The notes below the pieces were generated by a model, which worked only from the letters and a program-made list of their open reading frames with translations, did not search any database and had not been told where the DNA came from. Made by a program: the position numbers and the translations under genes. This document shows, piece by piece, positions 9,616-20,844 of a stretch of 64,000 bases of DNA. The DNA is taken from contig NZ_JGYV01000001.1 of assembly GCF_000741575.1 (NCBI RefSeq), positions 372,001-436,000 of the forward strand. The letters are read 5' to 3'. The DNA is from Bifidobacterium cuniculi (GTDB lineage Bacteria > Actinomycetota > Actinomycetes > Actinomycetales > Bifidobacteriaceae). Every line of letters starts with the position of its first letter. Within the stretch, counting starts at the first letter, position 1.

Positions 9616-10545
9616 ATGAGCACAGCACAACCGACACAAGGCAACCGGCAAGGACGCATGCAACGCGTCGCGGCAGGCAACGACGCATTCGGCTACGACC
9701 GCCATGCGCGCAACCAGGCATTGCGCATGGCCAACGGCGTCGCCGTCATCATCCTGGGATTCTCCCTCGGGTCCTTCCTGGCACTCCTGCCGGAACGAAG
9801 CAACACGGACCTGCAGGAAGTCGTCCACGGCCTCGATCGGCTCATCGGCCTGATGACCAAGGACCTCGTCGAACTGCCCGCCGTGCAGCACCATCCGGAA
9901 ACCTTCATCGTGGAAGTGCTCGGCGTGCTCGTCGGCTACGTCATCCTCAAGCACATGCGCCAGGACGCCGACGATTACCGAAGCGCATTCCGCAGGATCG
10001 AACCGTTCTATACCGCCGGCCAGCGCCGCCGTTCCAAGCTCGCATGGGCGGCATTCGACATCATCGGCATCGCGATGGCCGTGCTCGTGCCGTTCCTCAT
10101 GTCCCTGCTTCCCGCAGGCGTCCCCGACGCCCTCGTCGCGGGCGTCAACCGGCTTGCGCTCGCCGGAGGGGTGTGGTGTATCGTCTACGGCACCATGCTG
10201 GGCATGCGCACCGACCTGTTCCGCTACAACTTCCACGCCCTGCGCCAGGAGAATGTCTACGAGCTGGGACTGCGCGAATCCGACAGCCTGCGCGAGACAC
10301 GCCTGGGGGAGAAGCGATTGTGCGACCTGTCCGACTCGATCACCCACGTGGGCATCATGATCGGCGTGATCGGCGCCCTGGCCCTGTATTTCCTGCCGAC
10401 GATGCGCACCGCCTACTTCTGGGTCCCCATCGTCGTGACCGTGGTCGTCACCATGTTGCTGCAATGGGCCGTGATGTCCTACGCCAAGCGCACCTACGAA
10501 CCGGATTTCGATGCGGATGGCGCCGTCGCGGGGGCGCTCGCCTGA
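9616..10545 (+). CDS. Membrane protein of unknown function
   Basis: The 309-residue protein has an N-terminal soluble stretch and about five hydrophobic segments: VAVIILGFSLGSFLALL near residue 40, a central pair around AVLVPFLMSLLPAG and ALAGGVWCIVYGTML, and a C-terminal pair around VGIMIGVIGALALYF and PIVVTVVVTMLLQW. I recognise no family motif. The ATG at 9616 overlaps the stop of a five-codon reading frame (9602-9616, MTRH) that owns the GAGGAAG ribosome site, so translation may be coupled. No functional link to the amylase before it or the helicase after it is visible. Confidence 0.75.
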   Translation: MSTAQPTQGNRQGRMQRVAAGNDAFGYDRHARNQALRMANGVAVIILGFSLGSFLALLPERSNTDLQEVVHGLDRLIGLMTKDLVELPAVQHHPETFIVEVLGVLVGYVILKHMRQDADDYRSAFRRIEPFYTAGQRRRSKLAWAAFDIIGIAMAVLVPFLMSLLPAGVPDALVAGVNRLALAGGVWCIVYGTMLGMRTDLFRYNFHALRQENVYELGLRESDSLRETRLGEKRLCDLSDSITHVGIMIGVIGALALYFLPTMRTAYFWVPIVVTVVVTMLLQWAVMSYAKRTYEPDFDADGAVAGALA

Positions 10546-10609
10546 CCAATCGTCATGCTAGACATGGAAGGCTGGCCGCAATACCGATCGATGGAAAGGA
10601 CGGACGACC

Positions 10610-13153
10610 GTGCCCTATGATGACGAAGTCCCGCAGCGTTCGCAGCAGGAACTGGTAGGGGACCTCAACCCCCAACAGGCGCAGGCCGTGAGCCACGTGG
10701 GTCCGGCCCTGCTCATCGGTGCAGGTGCCGGCTCGGGCAAGACCCGGGTGCTCACGCGCCGCATCGCATGGATCCTCACCCAGCGCGGGGCGTGGCCCAG
10801 CCAAGTCCTGGCCATCACCTTCACCAACAAGGCCGCCGCGGAGATGAAGGAACGACTGCGCGGCCTCATCGGACCGGTGGCGGACCGCATGTGGGTCTCG
10901 ACCTTCCACTCCGCATGCGTGCGCATCCTGCGCCGTGACGGCGAAGCCATCGGACTCAAGCACGGCTTTACCATCTACGACACCCAGGATTGCGAACGGC
11001 TCATCAAGCTCATCGCCACCGACTTCAACATCGACGTCAAGCGCTTCACGCCCCGGTCGGTCCTGGCGCGCATCTCCGACTACAAGAACGGGCTGGTCAG
11101 CGCGAAGGACGTCCTGGCGCAGTACGCCCCGGACTTCAAGCCGGGCAGCCGTTCCTTCCGCTTCGGCCACGTCGGCAACGTGGAAGAGGTGTACGCCGTC
11201 ATCTACGCCGAATACCAGCACCGGCTCGCCCTGGCCAACGCCGTCGATTTCGACGACCTGATCGTGCGCACGGTGGAACTGCTGCGCACCCAACCCCAGG
11301 TGGCGGAATACTACCACCGCAAGTTCCGCTACATCCTCGTGGACGAATACCAGGACACGAACCACGCCCAGTACGTGCTCATCCGCGAACTCGCCGGCGT
11401 GCCCGATGCGGCACGCATGCGCACCGCGCCGTCCGCACAGCCTCCCGCATGGATCACCGTGGTCGGTGACTCGGACCAGTCGATCTACGCCTTCCGTGGC
11501 GCCGACATCCGCAACATCCAGGATTTCGAGACCGACTTCCCGAACGCGACCACCATCATGCTCGAGCAGAACTACCGCTCGACCCAGACCATCCTTGACG
11601 CCGCCAACGCGGTCATCGCGCACAACGAGGGACGCAAGCCCAAGAAACTGTGGACTGCCGCCGGCAAAGGCGTGGCGATCACAGGCTACGCCGCGGACAA
11701 CGCCCAGCTCGAGGCGTACTGGATCGCCCACGAAATCGCACGGATCCACGCCGAGGAGGGAGTGCGCTACGGCGACATCGCCATCATGTACCGTGCAAAC
11801 GCACAGTCGCGTTCCCTGGAAGAGGGGCTCATCCAGGCACGCATCCCCTACCAGCTCATCGGCGGCACTAAGTTCTACGAGCGCCGCGAAGTCAAGGACG
11901 CCATTGCGTACCTGCAGGCCATTGTCAATCCCGCCGACGACATCAGCATGCGACGGATCCTCAACGTCCCCAAGCGGGGGCTGGGCGCCCGGGCCGAGTC
12001 CCTGCTCACGCTGCATGCCGCCGCGAACGGGCAGCCGTTCTCCTGGGCGGTGGACCATGCCGGACAGATCGACGGCATGACGGCCCGCACCCTCAACCCG
12101 CTCACGCGCTTTGCGCAGACCATGGACCACCTGCGCGCCTTCGCCGCCGAACATAACGTGCACCCCTCGCAGGTCGTGGCCGAGGTCCTCGAAACGTCCG
12201 GACTGCTCAAGGAACTCAAGGAATCGCAGGATCCGCAGGACCAGTCACGGGTCGAGAACCTGTCCCAGCTGCAGTCGGTGGCCGCCGAGTACGAGCAGAA
12301 CACGCCCGATGCGTCACTGGACGGGTTCCTCGAGACCACTGCCTTGGTGGCGGACTCCGACCAGCTTCCTGACGAGGAGGACAGCGGGAAGGTCACGCTC
12401 ATGACCCTGCACACCGCCAAGGGCCTGGAATACCCGGTGGTGTTCCTCACCGGCATGGAACAGGGGACCTTCCCCCACTCCCGCGCCATGGAGGATGCCA
12501 GCGAACTGGCGGAGGAACGGCGCCTCGCATACGTGGGCATCACCCGTGCCATGCGCCACCTCTACCTGACACGCGCCGCAGTGCGCGCCCAGTGGGGCAA
12601 GGCCAGCGACATGATGCCCAGCCAATTCCTCGACGAAATCCCCGACGCGTTGATTGACTGGAAGCGCAAGGACGCCGGCAGCGAACGCATGCGAGCAGGC
12701 TGGGGCGGCCACGCCAGTGGCTTCGGCGCCCACGGCGGATGGGATGACGGTGAATTCGAGGACGGCGACATCTGGGGCGGGGCTTCCACCTTCGGTTCCG
12801 CCGGACGCAGCTGGGGCTCGGCGGCCACGTACGGCAGCGCGTCGCGCGGCAGCCGGGACGCGCGTTCATCCTCCTTCCGCGGCGGACGGACATCCTCGAA
12901 ATCGGGGACGGTCCATACGCGCCATACCGCCAGGAAGGCCCCGGCCGCCCAGCCCGCGTCATCCCTCAAGGCGGACAACCACCTGGAGGTGTCCGACTTC
13001 CATCCGGGCGACCGCGTCAGCCATGACAAGTTCGGTCTCGGCAAGGTGCTTGCCGTCGAAGACAAGGGACGCAACTCCGTAATCACGGTGGACTTCGGCA
13101 GCGACGGCGTCAAGCGCCTCCTGCTGCGGATGGCGCCGATCGAGAAGCTCTGA
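10610..13153 (+). CDS. pcrA: ATP-dependent DNA helicase, UvrD/PcrA type
   Basis: 3'-5' superfamily I helicase for nucleotide-excision repair and replication restart. The 847-residue protein shows all SF1 motifs: GAGAGSGKTRVLTRRI (Walker A), FDDLI, VDEYQDTNHAQY (Walker B), GDSDQSIYAFRGAD, QNYRST, TLHTAKGLEYPVVF and RRLAYVGITRA. The C-terminal tail after about residue 690 is Gly/Ser-rich and disordered. It ends in a Tudor-like domain with HPGDRVSHDKFGLGKV, typical of PcrA. The start is GTG with AAAGGA upstream. Confidence 0.95.
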   Translation: MPYDDEVPQRSQQELVGDLNPQQAQAVSHVGPALLIGAGAGSGKTRVLTRRIAWILTQRGAWPSQVLAITFTNKAAAEMKERLRGLIGPVADRMWVSTFHSACVRILRRDGEAIGLKHGFTIYDTQDCERLIKLIATDFNIDVKRFTPRSVLARISDYKNGLVSAKDVLAQYAPDFKPGSRSFRFGHVGNVEEVYAVIYAEYQHRLALANAVDFDDLIVRTVELLRTQPQVAEYYHRKFRYILVDEYQDTNHAQYVLIRELAGVPDAARMRTAPSAQPPAWITVVGDSDQSIYAFRGADIRNIQDFETDFPNATTIMLEQNYRSTQTILDAANAVIAHNEGRKPKKLWTAAGKGVAITGYAADNAQLEAYWIAHEIARIHAEEGVRYGDIAIMYRANAQSRSLEEGLIQARIPYQLIGGTKFYERREVKDAIAYLQAIVNPADDISMRRILNVPKRGLGARAESLLTLHAAANGQPFSWAVDHAGQIDGMTARTLNPLTRFAQTMDHLRAFAAEHNVHPSQVVAEVLETSGLLKELKESQDPQDQSRVENLSQLQSVAAEYEQNTPDASLDGFLETTALVADSDQLPDEEDSGKVTLMTLHTAKGLEYPVVFLTGMEQGTFPHSRAMEDASELAEERRLAYVGITRAMRHLYLTRAAVRAQWGKASDMMPSQFLDEIPDALIDWKRKDAGSERMRAGWGGHASGFGAHGGWDDGEFEDGDIWGGASTFGSAGRSWGSAATYGSASRGSRDARSSSFRGGRTSSKSGTVHTRHTARKAPAAQPASSLKADNHLEVSDFHPGDRVSHDKFGLGKVLAVEDKGRNSVITVDFGSDGVKRLLLRMAPIEKL

Positions 13154-13175
13154 GGGCCTCGTCCAGGGGGTATGG

Positions 13176-13210
13176 ATACAATTCACCCTTGGTGCCGTAT
13201 CCGTCGGCAC
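13176..13210 (+). promoter_or_regulatory. rpsD promoter -10 and leader hairpin
   Basis: TACAAT at 13176-13181 lies just after the pcrA stop and gives rpsD a leader of about 170 nt. Within it GGTGCCG at 13190-13196 pairs with CGGCACC at 13204-13210. S4 often represses its own message through a structured leader. Whether this leader does so is inference only. Confidence 0.4.
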
Positions 13211-13355
13211 CGTCTGGAGTCTTAGCCCGTCAGTGGGTCGGCGGCCATGGGCCGTTCGTGCTTGGCACGGCGAAGCACTGGAGAGGCTGACTCAGCGCGG
13301 CACTGACGTGCTGCGTTCCGTTCAGACAACGACAGAACAACCAAAGGATGACTCA

Positions 13356-13982
13356 ATGTCAAACAACCAGCGTTCCCGCCGTCAGGTGCGCCAGTCGCGC
13401 GCCCTCGGCATCGCCCTGACCCCCAAGGCCCAGCGCATCTTCGAGAAGCGCCCGTACGCTCCCGGTGAGCACGGCCGCACCCGTCGCCGCGCCGAGTCCG
13501 ATTACGCCGTGCGTCTGCGCGAGAAGCAGCGTCTGCGCGCCCAGTACGGCATTTCCGAGAAGCAGCTGCGTGCTGCCTATGAGAAGGGCACCCACACTGC
13601 CGGCCAGACCGGCAACGCCATGCTGACCGATCTCGAGACCCGTCTCGACGCCCTGGTCCTGCGCGCCGGCATCGCACGCACCACCGCCCAGGCCCGCCAG
13701 TTCGTGGTCCACCGCCACATCCTCGTGGACGGCAACATCGTCGACCGTCCTTCCTACCGCGTCAAGCCCGGCCAGACCATCCAGGTCAAGCCGAAGAGCC
13801 AGACCATGGTCCCCTTCCAGATCGCCGCCGAAGGCACGCACCGTGACGTGCTGCCGCCGGTCCCGGGCTATCTGGACGTCAATATCGCCTCGCTGAAGGC
13901 GACCCTGACCCGCAAGCCGGAAGTCGAGGAGATCCCCGTACAGGTCAACATCCAGTACGTGGTCGAATTCTACGCGCGCTGA
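13356..13982 (+). CDS. rpsD: 30S ribosomal protein S4
   Basis: Primary 16S rRNA-binding protein of the small subunit. The 208-residue length is standard. The N-terminal region contains KAQRIFEKRPYAPGEHGR, and the S4 RNA-binding fold runs through TRLDALVLRAGIARTTAQAR and VVHRHILVDGNIVDRPSYRV. The start is preceded by AAAGGATGACTCA. It stands alone rather than in the alpha operon, as in other actinobacteria. The upstream in-frame extension to 13233 has no ribosome site. Confidence 0.98.
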   Translation: MSNNQRSRRQVRQSRALGIALTPKAQRIFEKRPYAPGEHGRTRRRAESDYAVRLREKQRLRAQYGISEKQLRAAYEKGTHTAGQTGNAMLTDLETRLDALVLRAGIARTTAQARQFVVHRHILVDGNIVDRPSYRVKPGQTIQVKPKSQTMVPFQIAAEGTHRDVLPPVPGYLDVNIASLKATLTRKPEVEEIPVQVNIQYVVEFYAR

Positions 13983-14033
13983 TAGGCCCAGCCTGTCACC
14001 ACAGGACCTAACCATCACAAGGACATACATACG

Positions 14034-14069
14034 CGAGAGGCCCCGCACCGCATGGTGCGGGGCCTCTCG
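14034..14069. terminator. Bidirectional terminator after rpsD
   Basis: A 16-bp perfect stem (14034-14049 with 14054-14069) closes a GCAT loop, followed by CGTTT on the plus strand. It sits between the convergent rpsD and the small membrane protein and can serve both. Confidence 0.85.
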
Positions 14070-14094
14070 TTTCCGCCGGGGCCACACCGAACGG

Positions 14095-14457
14095 TCAGTC
14101 GACGATCGCGCTGACCAGCCAGGAGACCAGGGAGATGACCAGCGAACCGAGCACCGCCCACCAGAAGCCACCGATCACCACGCCCACGCCGAACAGGTTG
14201 AGGGACAGCCAGGAGGCCAGCTCCATGAAGGCCCAGTTGATCACCAGCGCGAACAGCCCCAAGGTGAGGACTGACAGTGGCAGCGCCAGCATCTGGACCA
14301 CCGGCTTGATGGACGCATTGAGCAGCGCCATGAACAGGGCGAAAACGACAATGCCCAGGATGCGGGGTTCGCCTACCGCCTGCACGCCCGGCAACAGGGC
14401 GACCATGGCGGCGCAGGCAATGGCCATGATCACCCATCGTGCAAAGAATCCATTCAT
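14095..14457 (-). CDS. Small four-helix membrane protein, phage-holin-4-2-like family
   Basis: The 120-residue protein is almost entirely hydrophobic, with four helices: RWVIMAIACAAMVALLPG, ILGIVVFALFMALLN, VLTLGLFALVINWAF and WWAVLGSLVISLVSWLV. The NASIKPVVQMLALPLSVLTL segment is typical of the chromosomal family annotated as phage holin family (PF04020). Its function is unknown and it is not phage-linked here. The start at 14457 lies 6 nt after a TACGCT box on the same strand, compatible with a leaderless mRNA. It is divergent from the mutase gene with only 41 nt between starts. Confidence 0.8.
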   Translation of the reverse strand: MNGFFARWVIMAIACAAMVALLPGVQAVGEPRILGIVVFALFMALLNASIKPVVQMLALPLSVLTLGLFALVINWAFMELASWLSLNLFGVGVVIGGFWWAVLGSLVISLVSWLVSAIVD

Positions 14458-14463
14458 GGTTCC

Positions 14464-14491
14464 AGCGTACACGACCGACGTGCGGTACGCT
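14464..14491. promoter_or_regulatory. Symmetric divergent promoter, probably leaderless both ways
   Basis: TACGCT occurs on the minus strand at 14469-14464, 6 nt before the 14457 ATG, and on the plus strand at 14486-14491, 7 nt before the 14499 ATG. The boxes face outward with 16 nt between them, so each -35 region overlaps the other -10. Neither gene has a clear Shine-Dalgarno sequence. Confidence 0.5.
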
Positions 14492-14498
14492 AGGTGAC

Positions 14499-15176
14499 AT
14501 GATGCTTCACCTCTATTTGGTACGCCATGGACAGACCATGTTCAATCGCTACAATCGCCTGCAGGGATGGTCGAATTCGCCACTGACCGAATCGGGAAGG
14601 GCCGACGCGAGGCACGCGGGCTCCCTGCTCTCCGGGATCGACTTTGCCGCTGCCTATTGCTCGGACACCACCCGCGCCATCGAGACGGCACGCACCATCC
14701 TCGACATCAACGAATCCGCCGGGCATCGCCGCCCCGCATTGGTCGACGACATGCATTTCCGCGAACAATGCTACGGTTACTACGAGGGACAGGACATGGA
14801 CATGGCATGGCTGGCAGCGGGAGGACCCCACGGCGCTCCCACCTATGCCGCCCTCGTCGAACGGTACGGCATCGGTGCCACCAGGGACTTCCTCAAGGAA
14901 GCCGACCCCTTCCACGATGCCGAATCGGACGGGGAATACTGGGAGCGCATCGCCGGCGGATACCGGCTCATCGCGGACAACGCCGACCTCAAGGACGGCG
15001 ACAACGTCCTGCAGATCTCGCACGGCAACACCCTGCTTTCCCTGATGCAACGCTTCGCGCCTGACGGATACGACCTGACCGTCAGACCGCTCAACGGGTC
15101 GGTCACCCAGTTCGATTTCGACCCGACGGCTGATTTCGGCGAGGCCATGCGCGTCGTGTCCTATAATCGCCACTGA
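14499..15176 (+). CDS. Histidine phosphatase / phosphoglycerate mutase-like protein
   Basis: 225-residue cytoplasmic phosphatase of the histidine phosphatase superfamily. The catalytic RHG motif is in LYLVRHGQTMFNRYNRLQGW. Other conserved parts are PLTESGRADA, the phosphate-binding YCSDTTRAIETA, and the second catalytic histidine in LQISHGNTLLSLM. Bifidobacteria carry several such proteins and the substrate cannot be assigned. It could be a GpmB-like phosphatase rather than the glycolytic mutase. Confidence 0.85.
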   Translation: MMLHLYLVRHGQTMFNRYNRLQGWSNSPLTESGRADARHAGSLLSGIDFAAAYCSDTTRAIETARTILDINESAGHRRPALVDDMHFREQCYGYYEGQDMDMAWLAAGGPHGAPTYAALVERYGIGATRDFLKEADPFHDAESDGEYWERIAGGYRLIADNADLKDGDNVLQISHGNTLLSLMQRFAPDGYDLTVRPLNGSVTQFDFDPTADFGEAMRVVSYNRH

Positions 15177-15205
15177 GCGCCTGCGACAAATCCGTCAAGA
15201 CGATT

Positions 15206-15233
15206 TTGTACGCTAAGGCGGGTAAGTTACCAT
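15206..15233 (+). promoter_or_regulatory. Promoter of the DUF948 gene pair
   Basis: TTGTAC at 15206-15211 and TACCAT at 15228-15233 with a 16-nt spacer. Predicted start of transcription is near 15240, about 35 nt before the ATG. Confidence 0.5.
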
Positions 15234-15273
15234 AGCCGTCTCCTGATGGCCGAGAAGAACCGAGGTACTAGGT

Positions 15274-15675
15274 ATGGGTGCTGGAGAAATCGCTGGATTG
15301 ATTGCGGCGATCGCGTTCGCCGTCCTCGCTGGTTTCCTGATCTACCCCCTGATCCGTCTGGGCAAGCTGTTCGACCAGGTCGCCGAGACCGTCAAGCAGA
15401 CCGGCGACCATGCCATTCCCGCACTCGATGAGGGCGTGACCACGGTGCAGCAGGTCAACAAGTCGCTCACTGACGTGAACAAGATCTCCGCCGCGGCCTC
15501 GAGCACTGCCGGCAACGTGGGCGCACTGACCAACCTGTACGGCTCCTTCCTGGGCAAGCCGGTCATCAAGCTCGCCTCGTCCTTCTATGCCCTCAAGACC
15601 ACGGCAAAGTCCTTCATGAGCAAGGACAAGCAGGAACCCGTCGCCACTGTCGTGGTGGAAAGCAAGGGGGAGTGA
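15274..15675 (+). CDS. DUF948 family membrane-anchored protein
   Basis: The 133-residue protein has one N-terminal membrane helix (AGLIAAIAFAVLAGFLIYPLI) and then a helical, coiled-coil-like part with VAETVKQTGDHAIPALDEG and VQQVNKSLTDVNK. This arrangement is typical of DUF948 proteins, which in many Gram-positives sit next to alaS. The biochemical role is unknown. It overlaps the next gene by one base (TGATG), so the pair is translationally coupled. Confidence 0.8.
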   Translation: MGAGEIAGLIAAIAFAVLAGFLIYPLIRLGKLFDQVAETVKQTGDHAIPALDEGVTTVQQVNKSLTDVNKISAAASSTAGNVGALTNLYGSFLGKPVIKLASSFYALKTTAKSFMSKDKQEPVATVVVESKGE

Positions 15676-15911
15676 TGTTCAAGCGCCTGTTCTGGATCGG
15701 TGCCGGCGTGGCACTCGGCGTGATCGCCGTCAGCAAGGCCCAGGCATATGTCAAGGCCAATACGCCCGACACGGCACGCCAATTCATACTGGGACCCGAC
15801 CAGGACCACGTGGGCATGCGGACCCTCGAAGGGCTGGTCGACCAGTTCAAGCAGGCCCAGCACGCCCGCGAGGAAGAGCTCAACAGCCGCTACATGGGCA
15901 AGCTGCAGTAG
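15675..15911 (+). CDS. Small hypothetical protein upstream of alaS
   Basis: 78 residues beginning MFKRLFWIGAGVALGVIAVS, a single hydrophobic helix. A polar, charged tail ending REEELNSRYMGKLQ follows. The ATG overlaps the stop of the DUF948 gene, and a start at GTG 15672 is also possible. This small protein and DUF948 are commonly found in front of alaS in actinobacteria. Function unknown; membrane association is inferred. Confidence 0.75.
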   Translation: MFKRLFWIGAGVALGVIAVSKAQAYVKANTPDTARQFILGPDQDHVGMRTLEGLVDQFKQAQHAREEELNSRYMGKLQ

Positions 15912-15975
15912 CCGAAACGACTGAGGTCCGACCATACCTTCGGACACAACCAAAAATCCAAGGAGTCACACCGCA

Positions 15976-18687
<2,712 letters not shown>

Positions 18688-18698
18688 AGGCACCGGCC

Positions 18699-19154
18699 GT
18701 GACGTGGATGGGTGTCGACCTCGGTGACGCCCGGGTCGGACTTGCGTTGTCCGACCCGGAGGTCACCCTTGCCCTGCCGGCCGGCAATGTCCGGGTGCAT
18801 GGCGACTCGTTCCAGGCGCTCGACGAGGTCCTCGACGTCATCGAGGACCGCCACGTGGAGCGGGTGGTCGTGGGACTGCCGCTGCAACTGGACGGCTCGG
18901 AAGGGAAAAGCGCCAAGAAGGCCCGACGGTGGGCCAAGGCGCTGGAACGCCGCATTGAGGTAACATGGCAGGAAAGCCAGGTTCCCCGCGACTGGACACC
19001 GGATGTTATGCTCATGGACGAGCGATTGACGACGGTGGACGCCCATCACCGGCTCTCGGCGGCCATGGTGGGCAGCAGGGAACATCGCAAGGTCGTCGAC
19101 CAGCAGGCGGCCATGACCATCCTGCAGACGGCGATCGACCAAGTACGTCGATAG
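18699..19154 (+). CDS. ruvX: Holliday junction resolvase-like RNase, YqgF/RuvX family
   Basis: 151-residue RNase H-fold protein that acts in 16S rRNA maturation or as a putative resolvase. The family motifs are present in order: VDLGDARVGLALSD, VVVGLPLQLDG, LMDERLTTVDAH, and the C-terminal DQQAAMTILQTAID. The GTG at 18699 lies 11 nt after alaS. An in-frame ATG three codons later is an alternative start. The gene continues into mltG, the usual alaS-ruvX-mltG order. Confidence 0.93.
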   Translation: MTWMGVDLGDARVGLALSDPEVTLALPAGNVRVHGDSFQALDEVLDVIEDRHVERVVVGLPLQLDGSEGKSAKKARRWAKALERRIEVTWQESQVPRDWTPDVMLMDERLTTVDAHHRLSAAMVGSREHRKVVDQQAAMTILQTAIDQVRR

Positions 19155-19173
19155 GGAAGACAGAGGAGCGAGA

Positions 19174-20355
19174 GTGGGCGACGACATCCATGATTTTTTC
19201 GATGACGACTTGGATTCATGGCCCGAGGCCGGCGACGGCGGAGGCCTGACGCCGCCGACGCCGCCGCGGTCGCGCAAGGAGATGCGCCTCAAGCGCAAGC
19301 GCAGGAAGCAGCATCGCCTCATCAAAGTCGTGGTCGCGGTGGTGGCCATCCTGCTCGTCATCGGCGGCGGCATCGCCGCCGTCCAGGCAGTCAAGGGCTG
19401 GCGCCATGCCGGCACTGCCGACCAGAGCATCGTGGATGACTATCCCGGTCCCGGCAGCGGATCGGTCAGTTTCACCATCCAGCAAGGTGAAGGCGCCCTG
19501 CAGATCGCGCAGCACCTGCTCGACGAGGACGTCATCAAGTCCACCGAGGCATTCACCAGCGTGGTCAGCGCCAACGACATGACCCTGTACCCGGGGACCT
19601 ACCAGCTCAGGCACCAGATGAAGGCGTCCAGCGTGGCGGCCATCCTCTCCGACCAGGGCAATGCGAAGGGCTTCCTCGAGGTGAGGCAGGGTGAACGCCT
19701 GTCCACGGTGCTCGAGAACGCCGCCCAGGCCACCGATCAATCGGTCAGCGTATTCACGGATGCCACCAAGGACCAGAAGGTCATTGACGCGATCCTTCCC
19801 ACGGAGGCCAACGGCAGCTTCGAGGGCTGGCTCCAGCCGGGGGTCTACGACGTGGCCCAGGACAAGGACCCGCAGCACTTGCTCAAGCAGATGGTGGATG
19901 CCCGCATCGCGCAGCTCGACGAACTCGGCGTGCCGCAGGGCGAGGAACGCGAACGCATCCTCATCATCGCTTCCATTGTCGAGGCGGAAGTCAACCAGGA
20001 CGAGTACTACGGCAAGGTCAGCCGCGTGATCTACAACCGGCTCGACCAGGATATGTCGCTGGGTATGGACAGCACCGTCGCCTACGGTTTCGACACCACC
20101 GGCACGCAGCTGACCAACGACCAGCTCAACGACGAATCCAACCCGTACAACACGCGTGTCCACAAGGGGCTGCCGCCCACCCCGATCAGCAACCCCGGCG
20201 ACGAGGCCATCGAGGCGGCCCTGCATCCCACCGACGGCAACTGGCTGTACTTCGTGACGACCAACCTCGAGACGGGGGAGACGAAGTTCACGGACGACTA
20301 CGACACCTTCGAGCAGTACGTGCAGGAGTACAAGGCGAACGACGGCGCCAACTAG
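19174..20355 (+). CDS. mltG: Endolytic murein transglycosylase MltG
   Basis: Membrane-anchored lytic transglycosylase that cleaves nascent peptidoglycan strands. The 393 residues start with an acidic cytoplasmic stretch (DDIHDFFDDDLDSW) and a basic patch. A membrane helix near residues 50-70 (VVVAVVAILLVIGGGIA) follows, then the YceG domain. The catalytic glutamate is in IIASIVEAEVNQDEY, and LGMDSTVAYGF and NTRVHKGLPPTPI are further family segments. The start is GTG with GAGGAG upstream. Its stop codon overlaps the stop of the convergent peptidase gene. Confidence 0.94.
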   Translation: MGDDIHDFFDDDLDSWPEAGDGGGLTPPTPPRSRKEMRLKRKRRKQHRLIKVVVAVVAILLVIGGGIAAVQAVKGWRHAGTADQSIVDDYPGPGSGSVSFTIQQGEGALQIAQHLLDEDVIKSTEAFTSVVSANDMTLYPGTYQLRHQMKASSVAAILSDQGNAKGFLEVRQGERLSTVLENAAQATDQSVSVFTDATKDQKVIDAILPTEANGSFEGWLQPGVYDVAQDKDPQHLLKQMVDARIAQLDELGVPQGEERERILIIASIVEAEVNQDEYYGKVSRVIYNRLDQDMSLGMDSTVAYGFDTTGTQLTNDQLNDESNPYNTRVHKGLPPTPISNPGDEAIEAALHPTDGNWLYFVTTNLETGETKFTDDYDTFEQYVQEYKANDGAN

Positions 20356-20798
20356 GCCAGCAACGGCGCCACCAGGGCGGCGCACACCATGGGCGGCACG
20401 AAGGGCACCTTCCGTATCCGGCGTGCCGCGAGGCGCCATGCGCCCACCCAGAGGGCGCCCAGGCATGCCATGCACAGCCACCATGCCACGAAGGCGTCGA
20501 ATCCGAACCATCCCACGAGGCATCCCAAGGGCAATGCCACGGATACGTCGCCAAGTCCCAACGCACCCGGACGGGCCAAGGCCAGGGCCAGCTGGATGAC
20601 CATCGCACCCAGTGCCCCCATGAGCGCCATGGCGAGGGGAAGCCACCGGTGCGACTGCCACGCCAGGAAGGACCATGCCGCGCATTGCGCCAGCAGCCAG
20701 GACAGCACCAGGAGCCTCGGCACGCGTCGGGTGCGGATGTCGAGGCCGGACAGCAGCGTCCCAAAGAGCAGACTGGGCAGGCAGCATAGGGTTACCAT
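20352..20798 (-). CDS. Prepilin-type peptidase, A24 family
   Basis: 148-residue integral membrane aspartic peptidase with a TadV/PilD-like catalytic core only. The two catalytic aspartates are visible in LLSGLDIRTRRVPRL and in the GxGD motif GALGLGDVSVAL. There are several hydrophobic helices. It would process prepilins of a Tad or type IV system, but no pilus genes lie in this window. A TATAGT box on the minus strand lies 6 nt before the ATG, which suggests a leaderless message. It shares the CTAG tetranucleotide with the mltG stop codon. Confidence 0.8.
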   Translation of the reverse strand: MVTLCCLPSLLFGTLLSGLDIRTRRVPRLLVLSWLLAQCAAWSFLAWQSHRWLPLAMALMGALGAMVIQLALALARPGALGLGDVSVALPLGCLVGWFGFDAFVAWWLCMACLGALWVGAWRLAARRIRKVPFVPPMVCAALVAPLLA

Positions 20799-20804
20799 AC
20801 CGTT

Positions 20805-20810
20805 ACTATA
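20805..20810 (-). promoter_or_regulatory. -10 box of a possible leaderless prepilin peptidase mRNA
   Basis: TATAGT on the minus strand, separated by AACGGT from the ATG. Transcription would begin at or within one base of the start codon. The -35 position is not well conserved. Confidence 0.4.
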
Positions 20811-20844
20811 GGCAAGAGTTCGTCGTACCGGAAAAGGAGTTGGC

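Noticed and set aside
13154-13355. Small gene in the rpsD leader
   Set aside because: The in-frame extension upstream of rpsD has no ribosome site, and the region fits a structured leader better.
14095-14457. Prophage holin
   Set aside because: The sequence matches the chromosomal PF04020 family and no phage genes are near it.
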